Notes: a model not told the origin generated them from the sequence alone. Shown: positions 8,909-18,900, counted from the stretch's first letter. The stretch is DNA of 64,000 nucleotides from Rhizobium anhuiense (GCF_003985145.1 NZ_ML133526.1:1-64000), one strand, 5' to 3'. Translations and numbers: made by a program.

Positions 8909-10228
8909 ATGAACGGCATTTTCCGCAGCGGAAAATTCAACGCGGCATCGCTGAGCCGCCGCTCTTTCATCGCATCGACCGTGGCGGGAGGCGCGGCGCT
9001 GGCGCTTTCCGGCCGCACCGCCTTTGCTCAAAGCAGCGACACGCTGAAGGTCGGCTTCATCAGCCCGCGCACCGGCCCGCTCGGCGGCTTCGGCGAGACG
9101 GACGGTTATGTGCTCGACCTGGCGCGCAAGGCGCTGGCGAACGGCCTGCAGGCGGGCGGCAAGACCTGGAAGGTGGAGATTCTCGACCAGGATACCCAAT
9201 CCGATCCCTCGCGCGCCGGCCAGCTGGCGAAGGATCTGATCAACAACCAGTCGATCGACCTGATGCTCGCCGTCTCGACGCCCGAAACCATCAACCCGGT
9301 GGCCGACGCCTGCGAAGCGGCCGGCATTCCCTGCCTCTCGACGGTCATGCCCTGGGAAGCCTGGTATTTCGGCCGCGGCGCCAAGCCCGGCGCACCCTCG
9401 CCGTTCAAGTGGACCTATCATTTCGGCTTCGGCGTCGAAGAATTCCACAAGGCCTATGTTTCGCAATGGAACCTGATCGAGACCAACAAGAAGGTCGGCG
9501 TCATGTATCCCAACGATGCCGACGGCAATGCGATCCGTGCCCATCTGGCGCCGGCACTCGCCAAGGAGGGCTTCACCATCGTCGATCCCGGCGCCTATGA
9601 AACCGGCACCACCGACTTTACCGCGCAGATCGCTCTCTTCCGGCAGGAGGGCGTGGAGATCTTCAATTCGTTCCCGATCCCGCCCGACTTCGCCGCCTTC
9701 TGGCGCCAGGCCGCGCAGCAGGGCCTCACCCAGCAGATCAAGATCTGCCAGATCGCCAAGACGGGCCTGTTTCCCTCCGACATCGAGGCGCTCGGCGACC
9801 TCGGCCTGAACATCGGCAGCGCCGCGTACTGGCACAAGGCTTTCCCTTACAAATCGACGCTGACGGGTGTCTCCGGAACCGAACTCGCCGACGGTTATGA
9901 AACGGCGAGCGGCAAACAGTGGACGCAGCAGCTCGGCGCCAGCCTTGCGCTTCTCGACGCCGGCTTCGATGCGCTGAAAGCAAGCGCCGACGTCAAGAGC
10001 AAGGAGGCCGTCGCCAAGGCGCTCAGCACGCTGAAGACCACGACGATCGCCGGCAAGGTCGACTTCACCAGCGGTCCCGTCGCCAATGTTTCTCCCGGGC
10101 CGATCATCGGCACGCAATGGGTGAAAGCGCCGGAGGGCTCGAAATTCGCACTCGATTATGTCGTCACCGAAAACGCCACCGACCCGAACGTTCCGGTCGG
10201 CGCCAAGCTCACCGCTTACAACGGATAA
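8909..10228 (+). CDS. Substrate-binding protein of a branched-chain-type ABC importer, Tat-exported
   Basis: A 439-residue periplasmic-binding protein of the leucine-binding (type 1) fold. The N-terminus has a twin-arginine motif (LSRRSFIAS) followed by a hydrophobic stretch and an AFAQ cleavage site, so export by Tat is likely. The mature part begins TLKVGFISPRTGPLGGFGE, typical of family members that bind aromatic or amino-acid ligands. ATG 8909 has GGGAGGA 8 nt upstream. The two ATPases and two permeases follow directly, with only 5 nt to the next gene. Between two aldehyde dehydrogenases and a dehydrogenase, its ligand is probably the pathway substrate. Confidence 0.9.
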   Translation: MNGIFRSGKFNAASLSRRSFIASTVAGGAALALSGRTAFAQSSDTLKVGFISPRTGPLGGFGETDGYVLDLARKALANGLQAGGKTWKVEILDQDTQSDPSRAGQLAKDLINNQSIDLMLAVSTPETINPVADACEAAGIPCLSTVMPWEAWYFGRGAKPGAPSPFKWTYHFGFGVEEFHKAYVSQWNLIETNKKVGVMYPNDADGNAIRAHLAPALAKEGFTIVDPGAYETGTTDFTAQIALFRQEGVEIFNSFPIPPDFAAFWRQAAQQGLTQQIKICQIAKTGLFPSDIEALGDLGLNIGSAAYWHKAFPYKSTLTGVSGTELADGYETASGKQWTQQLGASLALLDAGFDALKASADVKSKEAVAKALSTLKTTTIAGKVDFTSGPVANVSPGPIIGTQWVKAPEGSKFALDYVVTENATDPNVPVGAKLTAYNG

Positions 10229-10233
10229 CCAAA

Positions 10234-10982
<749 letters not shown>

Positions 10983-10986
<4 letters not shown>

Positions 10987-11708
10987 GCCTTCTTTCCATC
11001 CGCGACCTCGACGTCCGCCACGGCCTGCTGCAGGCGGTGCGCGGCGTGAGTTTCGATCTTGCCAAAGGCGAAGTGCTGGCGCTGGTCGGCGCGAACGGCG
11101 CCGGCAAGACGACGTTGCTCAGATCGATCGCCGGCGCCCACCTTCCGTCCTCCGGCCGCGTCCTTCTCAACGACGAAGATCTGGCTTCCGTGCCGTCCCA
11201 CAAGCGCATCGCCAAGGGCATCGCCCTGGTGCCGGAAGGCCGGCGCCTGTTTTCACAGATGACGGTGGAGGAAAACCTGCTTCTCGGAAAGAGCTCCGGC
11301 CGCAAGGGCGAGTGGAGCATCGATCGCGTGCTCGACGCCTTTCCCAACCTGAAACCCCGTCGTCACGCCAAGACCGGGCACCTCTCGGGCGGGGAACAGC
11401 AGGCGACCGCCATCGGCCGGGCGCTGATGAGCAATCCCGATATTCTTCTCCTGGACGAGGTCTCGCTCGGGCTTTCGCCTCTGGTCGTCGATCGCGTCTA
11501 TGCCCAGCTGCAAGCGCTGCTGACGTCGGGAACAACAATCGTGCTCGTCGAGCAGGATCTCGCCCGCGCCATGAGCGTGGCAAGCCGTGTCATCTGCATG
11601 CTCGAGGGACGCATCGTCCTCGACAGGCCGGCGGCGGCCGTCACGCGCGAGCACGTCACCCAAGCCTATTTCGGATTGCACCGGGCAGCCGGCGAAAGGA
11701 GCGCATAG
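10983..11708 (+). CDS. LivF-type ABC transporter ATPase
   Basis: A 241-residue ATPase. Walker A is GANGAGKTT, the Q-loop region is PEGRRLFSQMTVEENL (the hallmark of LivF), the signature is LSGGEQQ, Walker B is ILLLDE and the switch His region is TIVLVEQDL. The ATG overlaps the LivG-like stop by 4 nt. With the partner ATPase it should power the two downstream permeases at the inner membrane. Confidence 0.92.
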
Positions 11709-12622
11709 TGATCAATACCCTGCTCCAGGGCATTCTGCTCGGCGGTTACTACGCCGTTATCGCCTGCGGCCTGTCCTTCATGTTCTCCGTCATGCGGATC
11801 ATCAATCTCGCGCATGGCAGCCTGGCGGTCGCAGCCGCCTACGGCCTGTGGCTGCTCGCCGCCAAAGCCGGCATTCCGCCTTTCTACGGCCTGCTGATCG
11901 TGCTGCCGGTGATGGCGGCCGTCGGCTGGCTGCTGCAGCGCTTCATCCTGGAACGCAGCGCCCGCGGCGGCACGCTCCTGCCGATTCTCACGACCTTCGG
12001 CCTGTCAATCGTCATCGATAACCTGCTGTTCGAGCAGTTCGGCGCCGACACAAGGTCGCTCGCGCCCTTCATCGGCAACCTGTCCTATGCCTCCTGGCAG
12101 CTGCCCGGCCACATCTTCGTCGGCAAGCTTGCCGTCATGATGATGGTGGCCGCAGTCCTCATTCTCGGCACGCTGCAGTTCTTCCTCAGCCGCTTTGCCC
12201 TCGGCCGCGCCATCCGCGCGACGGCGGAAGATCCCGATACGGCAGGACTGGTCGGCATCGATGCCCGCAGGGTCAACGCCGTCGCCACTGCGATCACCAT
12301 GGTCACGGTCGGCATCGCCGGCGCCTTTCTCGGGATGCGGGCGACCTTCAGCCCCTATGCCGGCGGCCCGCAGCTTCTCTTCGCCTTCGAGGCGGCCGTG
12401 ATCGGCGGAGCGGGATCACTATGGGGCACGCTTGCCGGCGGCATCGTTCTCGGCCTTGCCCAATCGCTCGGCGCGCAATTGCATCCGCAAGGTTTCCTGA
12501 TCGGCGGCCATGCCGTGTTCCTGCTGGTGCTGTTCATCAGGCTGTCCCGGTTCGGCATGCCGGTTCTCGACAAATTCGGCGCCTCTCTCAAGCTGCGCGC
12601 CCGTCTCCGGAGCCCGACATGA
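11708..12622 (+). CDS. LivH-type ABC transporter permease
   Basis: A 304-residue inner-membrane protein with about eight hydrophobic segments. The family signature near the N-terminus is present (GILLGGYYAVIACGLSFMF, then NLAHGSL), as is the EAA-like cytoplasmic loop (GRAIRATAEDPDTAGLVGID). It starts with GTG 11708, which shares its first base with the preceding TAG; AAAGGAG lies upstream. A longer frame to 10943 is read-through of the other frames of the upstream ATPase and is rejected. The stop overlaps the next ATG. Confidence 0.9.
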   Translation: MINTLLQGILLGGYYAVIACGLSFMFSVMRIINLAHGSLAVAAAYGLWLLAAKAGIPPFYGLLIVLPVMAAVGWLLQRFILERSARGGTLLPILTTFGLSIVIDNLLFEQFGADTRSLAPFIGNLSYASWQLPGHIFVGKLAVMMMVAAVLILGTLQFFLSRFALGRAIRATAEDPDTAGLVGIDARRVNAVATAITMVTVGIAGAFLGMRATFSPYAGGPQLLFAFEAAVIGGAGSLWGTLAGGIVLGLAQSLGAQLHPQGFLIGGHAVFLLVLFIRLSRFGMPVLDKFGASLKLRARLRSPT

Positions 12623-13644
12623 CCATCATCTCCAACGGAATATCGATAGAGCGCTGGACGAAATCGTCTCGGGTGGCGCTCGGCTCCATGGCCGCGGTGC
12701 TCGCCTTGCTGATGTTCGCTCCCGCCGTGCTCGGCGCCGGCGCGATCGACCGGATGACGGCGCTGTTCATCTACGTCATCCTTGCCGCCATGTGGAATGC
12801 GCTTGCCGGTTTCGGCGGGCTGGTTTCGGTCGGCCAGCAGGTGTTCTTCGGCCTCGGCGCCTATTTCACCATCCGGCTTGCCGATGCAGGGCTCAATCCC
12901 TTCGTCGCGCTGTTTGCCGCCGCGATCGTCACCGGCGCCCTGTCGATCCCGCTTTCGCTATTCATGCTGCGCCTGAAGGGCGGCGAGTTCGCGATCGGCA
13001 TGTGGGTGGTCGCCACACTCGCCCACCTGCTCGTCAACCTCGACGGGCTGATCCAGGGGGAAACCGGAACCTCGCTGATCTCGCTCAACGTCTATGACAG
13101 CGGCACGCGGCGGGCAACGATCTACTGGCTCGCATTGACGGCCATGGCGACCCTGCTCGGCGCTCTCTTCATCCTGATGCGCAGCCGCGCAGGTGCCGCC
13201 ATGCAGGCGATCCGCGACAATGAGGAGGCGGCAACCTCGGTCGGCGTGCGCGTGATCGCGACGAAGAGGCTGCTTTTCGTGCTCGCCGCCTTCGGCATCG
13301 CGGTCGCCGGAGGCCTGTGGCTGGCAACCGCCACCACCTTCCAGCCGAAGACCTATTTCAGCGTCCAATGGACAGCCTACATGATCTTCATGGTGCTGGT
13401 CGGCGGCATCGGCAAGTTCGAGGGCGCCATCCTCGGCGCCATCCTGTTCTTCGTGATCGAGACCTTCTTCGGCGCAGCCGGCGTCTGGTACCTGATCGGC
13501 CTCGGTGCCACCGCCCTGATTTTCTCCCTCTACCTGCCGCGCGGCCTGTGGGGCGAAATCGAGCGCCGCTACGACTTTCAACTTCTGCCCGTCGGCTACC
13601 GGCTGAAATTGCCCGGTCCGCACAAAATCAAATGGGAAGAATGA
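12619..13644 (+). CDS. LivM-type ABC transporter permease
   Basis: A 341-residue inner-membrane permease with about nine hydrophobic segments. It carries the LivM pattern ILAAMWNALAGFGGLVSVGQ near the N-terminus and the loop AMQAIRDNEEAATSVGV. ATG 12619 overlaps the LivH-type stop (ATGA). The charged tail (PHKIKWEE) is cytoplasmic. It completes the importer; the SDR gene follows after 40 nt. Confidence 0.9.
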   Translation: MTIISNGISIERWTKSSRVALGSMAAVLALLMFAPAVLGAGAIDRMTALFIYVILAAMWNALAGFGGLVSVGQQVFFGLGAYFTIRLADAGLNPFVALFAAAIVTGALSIPLSLFMLRLKGGEFAIGMWVVATLAHLLVNLDGLIQGETGTSLISLNVYDSGTRRATIYWLALTAMATLLGALFILMRSRAGAAMQAIRDNEEAATSVGVRVIATKRLLFVLAAFGIAVAGGLWLATATTFQPKTYFSVQWTAYMIFMVLVGGIGKFEGAILGAILFFVIETFFGAAGVWYLIGLGATALIFSLYLPRGLWGEIERRYDFQLLPVGYRLKLPGPHKIKWEE

Positions 13645-13684
13645 GCCGGCTTATGTCCGGACTCTCTTGCGAAAGGTGACGTTC

Positions 13685-14470
13685 ATGCTTTTTGGTAAAA
13701 CAATCCTGGTGACCGGCGTGGCTTCCGGCATCGGCGCCCGGACGGCCGAGCTGGCCGGCCAGATGGGGGCCGAGGTCATCGGCGTCGATGTGCGCGAACC
13801 GGCGGGTGGAAGTGCCGCCTTCATCAAGGGCGATCTGTCCACCCCATCAGGCGTTGCCGACATCGTCGCGCAGTTGCCGACACGCCTCGACGCGCTCGCC
13901 AATGTCGCCGGCCTTTCCGGCAGCACCGGTATCGCCTCGACGCTCGCCGTCAATTTCTACGGCCTTCGCGCCCTGTCGGAAGCCGTGGCACCCCGCCTTC
14001 GCGAAGGCGGCGCCGTCGTCAACGTCGCCTCGATTGCCGGCTATGGCTGGCGCGCCAATCTCGAGCGGGCAAAATCCTTGGCCGGCATCGAAGGCTTTCC
14101 AGACGTGGCGGCGGTTGTGGCCGAACACGGCCTCAAGGACGAGCAAGGCTACCCGCTCTCCAAGGAACTGCTGCTGCTCTGGACCATGCGCGCCGCCCAC
14201 CAGCCCCTGTTCAAAAGCCGCGGCATCCGGGTCAATGCGGTCAGCCCCGGACCGGTGGAAACGCCGATCCTCAAGCAGTTCCGCGCCGTGCTCGGCGATG
14301 CCAGGGTCGACAGCGACATCACCCGCGTCGGCCGGGCCGGCACCTCAGCCGATATCGCCCCGGCCGTGCTCTTCCTCTGCTCGGATGGCGCGCGCTGGAT
14401 CAACGGCACCAATCTTGCCGCCGACGGCGGCCTCGAAGCGTCCATCAACGCCGAAGTCCTCGGCTTCTAG
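13685..14470 (+). CDS. Short-chain dehydrogenase, coniferyl-alcohol/3-alpha-hydroxysteroid dehydrogenase type
   Basis: A 261-residue classical-like SDR. It has TGVASGIG (cofactor Gly motif), NVAGLSG, a Ser in NVASIAGYGW, and the catalytic YPLSKE (Tyr-x3-Lys). The substrate-binding insertion between the Ser and Tyr is long (about residues 120-160). That insertion is the feature of the 3-alpha-HSD/coniferyl-alcohol dehydrogenase subgroup. NAVSPGPVETPIL follows. ATG 13685 has GAAAGGTG upstream. Its place between an importer and aldehyde dehydrogenases fits oxidation of an aromatic alcohol to the aldehyde. The exact substrate is an inference. Confidence 0.87.
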   Translation: MLFGKTILVTGVASGIGARTAELAGQMGAEVIGVDVREPAGGSAAFIKGDLSTPSGVADIVAQLPTRLDALANVAGLSGSTGIASTLAVNFYGLRALSEAVAPRLREGGAVVNVASIAGYGWRANLERAKSLAGIEGFPDVAAVVAEHGLKDEQGYPLSKELLLLWTMRAAHQPLFKSRGIRVNAVSPGPVETPILKQFRAVLGDARVDSDITRVGRAGTSADIAPAVLFLCSDGARWINGTNLAADGGLEASINAEVLGF

Positions 14471-14493
14471 TTCTTGTTCCCAGGAGATCTCCG

Positions 14494-15939
14494 ATGAATA
14501 TTTCCCTCCTCATAAACGGCGCCGACCGCGCAGCCTCCACCGGCCGGACCTATGACCGTATCGATCCCTTCACCGAGAAGCTCGCAAGCCGCGCCGCGGC
14601 GGCGGACCTGGACGACGTTGCCGCAGCCGTCAATGCCGCCTCCGCGGCCTTCGGCGCCTGGTCGAAGACCGGCCCCGGCCAGCGCCGCGCCATCCTGATG
14701 AAGGCTGCCGATATCATGGATTCGAAAGTCGGCGAGTTTACCCGGCTGATGATCGAGGAGACCGGCGCAACCGCACCCTGGGCCGGTTTCAATGTCATGC
14801 TCGCCGCCAATATCCTGCGCGAGGCCGGCGCCATGACGACGCAAATCACCGGCGAAATCATCCCTTCCGACAAACCCGGCACGCTCGCCATGGGTGTTCG
14901 CCAGGCCGCCGGCGTCTGCCTGGCGATTGCCCCCTGGAACGCGCCCGTCATCCTCGCCACCCGCGCCATCGCCATGCCGATCGCCTGCGGCAACACTGTC
15001 GTCCTCAAGGCATCCGAACAATGCCCCGGCACGCATCGGCTGATTGCCACGGCGCTGACCGAAGCGGGCCTGCCCGCCGGCGTCATCAATGTCCTCACCA
15101 ACGCGCCGGAGGATGCGCCTGAGATCGTCGCCGCGCTGATTGCCCATCCGGCCGTCAAACGCGTGAACTTCACCGGCTCGACCAAGGTCGGCAAGATCAT
15201 TGCCGAGACCTGCGGCAAGCATCTCAAGCCCGCCCTTCTCGAGCTCGGCGGCAAGGCGCCGCTCGTCGTCCTCGACGACGCCGATATCGACGGCGCCGTC
15301 AATGCCGCCATTTTCGGTGCCTTCATGCATCAGGGCCAGATCTGCATGTCGACGGAGCGGATCATCGTCGACGAGACGATCGCCGATCAGTTCGTCGCCA
15401 AACTGGCCGCCCGCGCCAGCCAGCTGCCGGCCGGCGACCCGCGGGGCCACGTCGTTCTCGGCTCGCTGATCAGCCTCGATGCGGCGAAGAAAATGGAGGA
15501 GCTGATCGCCGACGCGACGGCCAAGGGTGCAAAGCTCGTCGCCGGCGGCAAGCGCTCGGGCACCGTGGTCGAGGCGACGCTGCTCGATCACGTCACGCCC
15601 GAAATGCGCGTCTATGCAGAAGAATCCTTCGGCCCGGTGAAGCCGATCATTCGTGTTGCCGGTGAGGAGGAAGCCATCCGCATCGCCAACGACACCGAAT
15701 ATGGCCTGTCGGCAGCCGTCTTCAGCCACAACATCCAGCGGGCAATGGCGGTTGCGGCGCGCATCGAATCCGGCATCTGCCATATCAACGGCCCGACGGT
15801 GCATGACGAGGCGCAGATGCCTTTCGGCGGCGTCAAAGGCAGCGGCTACGGCCGCTTCGGCGGCAAGGCGGCAATCGCCGAATTCACCGACCTGCGCTGG
15901 ATCACGGTGGAAGATTCCGCCCAGCACTATCCTTTCTGA
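14494..15939 (+). CDS. Second aldehyde dehydrogenase, salicylaldehyde/vanillin dehydrogenase type
   Basis: A 481-residue ALDH closely similar along its whole length to the enzyme at 7389-8840. The same key motifs are present: APWNAPVILATRAI, FTGSTKVG, LELGGKAPL, HQGQICMSTERI (Cys nucleophile), EESFGPV and MPFGGVKGSGYGRFGG. ATG 14494 has AGGAGATC upstream. It is the last gene of the operon, 23 nt after the SDR. Two paralogues in one operon suggest either a tandem-like duplication with diverged substrate range or two successive aldehyde steps. Confidence 0.92.
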   Translation: MNISLLINGADRAASTGRTYDRIDPFTEKLASRAAAADLDDVAAAVNAASAAFGAWSKTGPGQRRAILMKAADIMDSKVGEFTRLMIEETGATAPWAGFNVMLAANILREAGAMTTQITGEIIPSDKPGTLAMGVRQAAGVCLAIAPWNAPVILATRAIAMPIACGNTVVLKASEQCPGTHRLIATALTEAGLPAGVINVLTNAPEDAPEIVAALIAHPAVKRVNFTGSTKVGKIIAETCGKHLKPALLELGGKAPLVVLDDADIDGAVNAAIFGAFMHQGQICMSTERIIVDETIADQFVAKLAARASQLPAGDPRGHVVLGSLISLDAAKKMEELIADATAKGAKLVAGGKRSGTVVEATLLDHVTPEMRVYAEESFGPVKPIIRVAGEEEAIRIANDTEYGLSAAVFSHNIQRAMAVAARIESGICHINGPTVHDEAQMPFGGVKGSGYGRFGGKAAIAEFTDLRWITVEDSAQHYPF

Positions 15940-16056
15940 GGCTGAGAGGCATCGCCGGCAAAGTGATGGGGCGCCCGGTCGGAGACGGGGCGCTCTGTTG
16001 CAATTGCGGTGCAGTCAGGCCGCGAATGGTCGGCGCACCGGCGCCATGGCGCCCGT

Positions 16057-16629
16057 TCAGATCGAGAAGTCGTCCAGGGCGTCGGCAAGCTTCAGCCAGA
16101 GATCATGGGGAGGCGAGGGAATTGGCTGCGCATCTTCGCCGGGAATCCGAACTCCGAACGCAGTCCCCTTCGATTTGAAGGCTGCCAGCATCCGGCCGAA
16201 TTTTGTCGCCTTGTCCGTGAACCGTTCCGAGCCTTGCTCCCCCAGCACCGAGCGGATCGTTGCCACGGCCAGATTGAAGTTCTTCTGCAATTGCCCGAAT
16301 GCGCCGCGGTGCTTGGCCCGCACGCTGACGCGCAGATCCCCTTGCGCAAAAGCGGCCATCGCATCGTTGAAATCGGACAGGTTGCCGTCGATCGACAAAA
16401 TCAGCTCGTTGAGGATCACTGCCGAACGACGCAGATCCGGATCCGCATAGTCGGCATTCATTCGCCGTCTGAGATCCCCGTTCATGGCAGCATTGGCCAA
16501 TGCCGCGATTTCTGCGCAGAATCTGGCTTTCTCATCTCCGGGATCCGTGACCGCCGCACCGGTGTCGGGATCATCGGCTCGATCCTGATGCGCCATATTG
16601 CGTCCGGAGCTGTTGGTGGTCTCGACCAT
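16057..16629 (-). CDS. HAMP-like fragment related to chemoreceptors, no signalling domain
   Basis: A 190-residue protein. Residues ~35-125 resemble the tandem HAMP-like linker of methyl-accepting chemotaxis proteins (NGDL-RR, then a helix, LNELILSIDGNLSDFNDAMA and LRVSVRAKHRGAFGQLQKNF). The conserved MCP signalling hairpin that should follow is absent. The last ~70 residues match nothing I recognise, and there is no transmembrane segment. It may be a degraded receptor or a small adaptor. Starts at GTG 16635, ATG 16629 or ATG 16596 are possible; 16629 is a compromise with AAGG upstream. It is convergent with the second aldehyde dehydrogenase. Confidence 0.5.
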   Translation of the reverse strand: MVETTNSSGRNMAHQDRADDPDTGAAVTDPGDEKARFCAEIAALANAAMNGDLRRRMNADYADPDLRRSAVILNELILSIDGNLSDFNDAMAAFAQGDLRVSVRAKHRGAFGQLQKNFNLAVATIRSVLGEQGSERFTDKATKFGRMLAAFKSKGTAFGVRIPGEDAQPIPSPPHDLWLKLADALDDFSI

Positions 16630-16652
16630 GCGCACCGAGCCTTAGCGCAACG

Positions 16653-16677
16653 CATCGCGGGCATTAGACCCGCGATG
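16653..16677. terminator. Perfect 9-bp stem-loop, possible transcription end of the effector/immunity unit
   Basis: CATCGCGGG, a 7-nt loop, and CCCGCGATG form a perfect GC-rich hairpin. It lies between the last T6SS cargo gene and the HAMP-like gene, both on the minus strand. No U-tract follows on either strand, so Rho-independent termination is uncertain. Confidence 0.35.
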
Positions 16678-16846
16678 AATCGTAAGAACACAAATGCCGT
16701 GGACCATGTCGTATTCCCGTTTGCATGCCGAACAATTGCGCCGCTGCCGCTTGTGACCGAGCCGGTATCATCCATCGACAGACAGCGATCCCATCCAAGG
16801 CGGCAACGCTTAAGAAAATCCTTCGGCGCCCCACAGCCCTCCATTT

Positions 16847-16933
16847 TCACGCGCAGAACGGACAGAACGGCGTATTTTGACCATTGTCCGGCAGCTCCTC
16901 GAAATCTTCATCGTCGTCAGGGGCGTCGGTCAT
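16847..16933 (-). CDS. Putative 28-residue acidic microprotein with a CPFC motif
   Basis: The ATG at 16933 overlaps the stop of the propeller gene at 16930 (ATGA), as in translationally coupled genes. The product is very acidic (DDDEDFEELPD near the start) and ends TPFCPFCA, with two Cys two residues apart as in a half zinc knuckle. No homologue is known to me. Support comes only from the coupling and the composition, and it may be spurious. Confidence 0.3.
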   Translation of the reverse strand: MTDAPDDDEDFEELPDNGQNTPFCPFCA

Positions 16934-18075
16934 CGAGGTTTAGGCGGCAACCCTTTGAAATCGCGTTCCAACAACTCAGGTGGAATTTCGATTTCTGTCC
17001 AGCGATCACCGTCAAAGGTGTGCACGCCATGCTTCGAGTCGAAATAATACAGGACGTCATCGACAGCCTGGACTTTGAGCGGGTTCGGAATGTTGCGATT
17101 GATGCTCGGATCAAGGACGGGCTTCAAAGGTGACAACAGATGCCCGTCGAACCAATGCAAAGCGTAGTCTGAGGCTATCACCATCCGACCCTTGAATTTC
17201 GTGATCGAGTGCAGCTTTTCATTGTTTCCCTTGAAAGAAACATCCTGAAAACCATGTTCGGCATTCCCGACCAAAATGACGCCATTGCCGCCGACAGCCC
17301 AAACCTTCTCCAAGGACTCAACAAAAATATCCGAAAGCGTAGCAGGCTCCGGATAGTATTTTCCCGAACGCGGCTTGGCAACGATCTGCCATTCCTGCCC
17401 ATTCCAGTGATAGAGGCGGCCTTCGAGGACACGGCTTGGCCCCTCTGAGGCTCGTCGAATGGCTGCCGCCTCTCCATTCCGACCGGCTAGGTAGAGGCGA
17501 CCCATCTCCTCCTCCTCTTCGTCTGTTAATTCCCTGTTTGTGCTTGTCGGTGAATAGGTCACATTCATATAGAGGTCGCTCTCGGTCGAGCCATCCAGAT
17601 CGCCGAAGACGAGATAATCGTAGGTTTCCGGTGCTTGCGGCAGCTTTTCCTTATGAAACCAGCCCAAGTCGGTATCGGTCAGTCGGTAAAGCTGCGAATG
17701 ATAGCCGGTTACCAACAAGGCATCGCCAATCAGCGCTATTGAGTTGACGTATCCAAGGTCCGTCGAATCGTCGGAATAGACGCCTGCGCCCTCTATTTTT
17801 CGATGGGAGGAATTCTGCCCCATCGGTAGGGTATAAACATCACCTTCATCGCTGAGGGCATAGATGATCGGTCGTCCATCCGCCCCTACTTTACCAGCAA
17901 GACTATCGATCTTGCGCGGGACGTCGGAACGAGACCAAGGTTGTTCCAATCGCCCTTCGTAAACAAGGATATACGAGTGCATATCCTCGTAGTCCTTGCC
18001 GCTGAACACGATGCAGAAAGTGTCCTTCGCCAGGGCAATGGCTCCATCAAGGCGGAGTGGATCATACGGCTGCAT
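16930..18075 (-). CDS. Predicted beta-propeller protein, orphan T6SS immunity candidate (copy A)
   Basis: A 381-residue soluble protein without signal peptide or membrane segment. It is built of repeated short beta-strand blocks of the kind W-x-DG or GDVY, such as YALSDEGDVYTLPMG, GVILVGNAEHGF, HWFDGHLLS and HTFDGDRWTEIEI. Order and motifs match the copies at 19768, 21124 and 23796: PWSRSDVPR near residue 45, EGDVY, I-GAG, and the end IPPELLERDFKGLP. ATG 18075 has GAGGAAAT upstream. Copies C and D directly follow nuclease effector genes, which suggests an immunity role. This one has no adjacent effector and ends the array. The function is an inference. Confidence 0.75.
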   Translation of the reverse strand: MQPYDPLRLDGAIALAKDTFCIVFSGKDYEDMHSYILVYEGRLEQPWSRSDVPRKIDSLAGKVGADGRPIIYALSDEGDVYTLPMGQNSSHRKIEGAGVYSDDSTDLGYVNSIALIGDALLVTGYHSQLYRLTDTDLGWFHKEKLPQAPETYDYLVFGDLDGSTESDLYMNVTYSPTSTNRELTDEEEEEMGRLYLAGRNGEAAAIRRASEGPSRVLEGRLYHWNGQEWQIVAKPRSGKYYPEPATLSDIFVESLEKVWAVGGNGVILVGNAEHGFQDVSFKGNNEKLHSITKFKGRMVIASDYALHWFDGHLLSPLKPVLDPSINRNIPNPLKVQAVDDVLYYFDSKHGVHTFDGDRWTEIEIPPELLERDFKGLPPKPR

Positions 18076-18147
18076 ATTTCCTCACTTCAATAGGTGCCGA
18101 CCGACCTTCAGGACATCACGCGTTGCCCGTCGGGGCGTCGAAGCAAA

Positions 18148-18900
18148 TTATCGAACGCTACCGACGGCGATCGTTTGGGATACAATTTGCTGCTGCCCTG
18201 CGACTTCGACCGCGAATGAATGGTAAATCTCGTCAGGTACGCGCGAGACAGCCTCGGAAATTTTCAGTTTTTGATAGCGGTCAGCCGTATTTCCCCCCGC
18301 AGTCCTATCTCGAAAATGGATCTCGCTCTGCGAGAGTTCCCCGAGATTTCGGCGGAGCTGCGGCATGAGGGCTTTACCGCTATCGTCATAAATCGCCTTG
18401 TATGAATCCGAACTGGTTGCCGCCAACAATATGTTCCAGATGTTCTCCGGCGCAGACCTGGCTTCGAGAAACAGCTCAACCGCGTTTTGAGGCATGTCCA
18501 CACCGGCCGCGCGATAGATCTCCTCCAGATCATGGGGTGGGGGATCGGTTCGGCTTCGGCTCGTCAAATCCATCAGCAGTGCGACATCGAGCGAAAATGT
18601 GAAATGCCGCCCTGCCCTATGCCACAGATTGACGGTTCCCAGGCTCGAATATCCGAAGGCGGCGAGGTCATCGGCATACAATTCCGGAACATTGGCCAGG
18701 ATCTGGCGAAAGAAGCTCTCGAAAAGAGCCGGAGTGCACATCCAATAGTTCCTGTCTGCATAGTGCCCCACGCCATGTTGGATCCAGAATTCTCTCAAGT
18801 CCTCCGGAACACGCCCGATGACACTTTCCGCGTCGGGCTGAGAAATTCGTCTTACCTCGTTGGGTTTACCTCGCGCCTGAAGAAATTCTGCTGCGGTCAT
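18148..18900 (-). CDS. GAD-like/DUF1851 protein, Tdi1-type immunity candidate (1)
   Basis: A 250-residue cytoplasmic protein. Residues ~25-110 fit the GAD-like domain (LREFWIQHGVGHYADRNYWM, then DDLAAFGYSSLGTVNLWH), followed by a DUF1851-like C-terminal half. In Agrobacterium the Tdi1 immunity protein, which blocks a T6SS DNase effector, has this architecture. ATG 18900 has GGGATACGA upstream. The first ~26 residues (TAAEFLQARGKPNEVRRIS) are not typical of the GAD family. They are homologous, at DNA level too, to the start of the propeller gene at 19768-21015. No cognate effector is adjacent. Confidence 0.75.
   Translation of the reverse strand: MTAAEFLQARGKPNEVRRISQPDAESVIGRVPEDLREFWIQHGVGHYADRNYWMCTPALFESFFRQILANVPELYADDLAAFGYSSLGTVNLWHRAGRHFTFSLDVALLMDLTSRSRTDPPPHDLEEIYRAAGVDMPQNAVELFLEARSAPENIWNILLAATSSDSYKAIYDDSGKALMPQLRRNLGELSQSEIHFRDRTAGGNTADRYQKLKISEAVSRVPDEIYHSFAVEVAGQQQIVSQTIAVGSVR

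Noticed and set aside
14467..15927. Minus-strand open frame of 486 codons
   Set aside because: Antisense to the second aldehyde dehydrogenase.
15955..16015. GC-rich repeats (GGGGCGC twice) after the second aldehyde dehydrogenase as a terminator
   Set aside because: They are direct, not inverted, repeats and no U-tract follows.
16009..17133. Plus-strand open frame of 374 codons
   Set aside because: Antisense to the HAMP-like gene and the end of propeller copy A; Arg/Ser-rich composition typical of shadow frames in GC-rich DNA.
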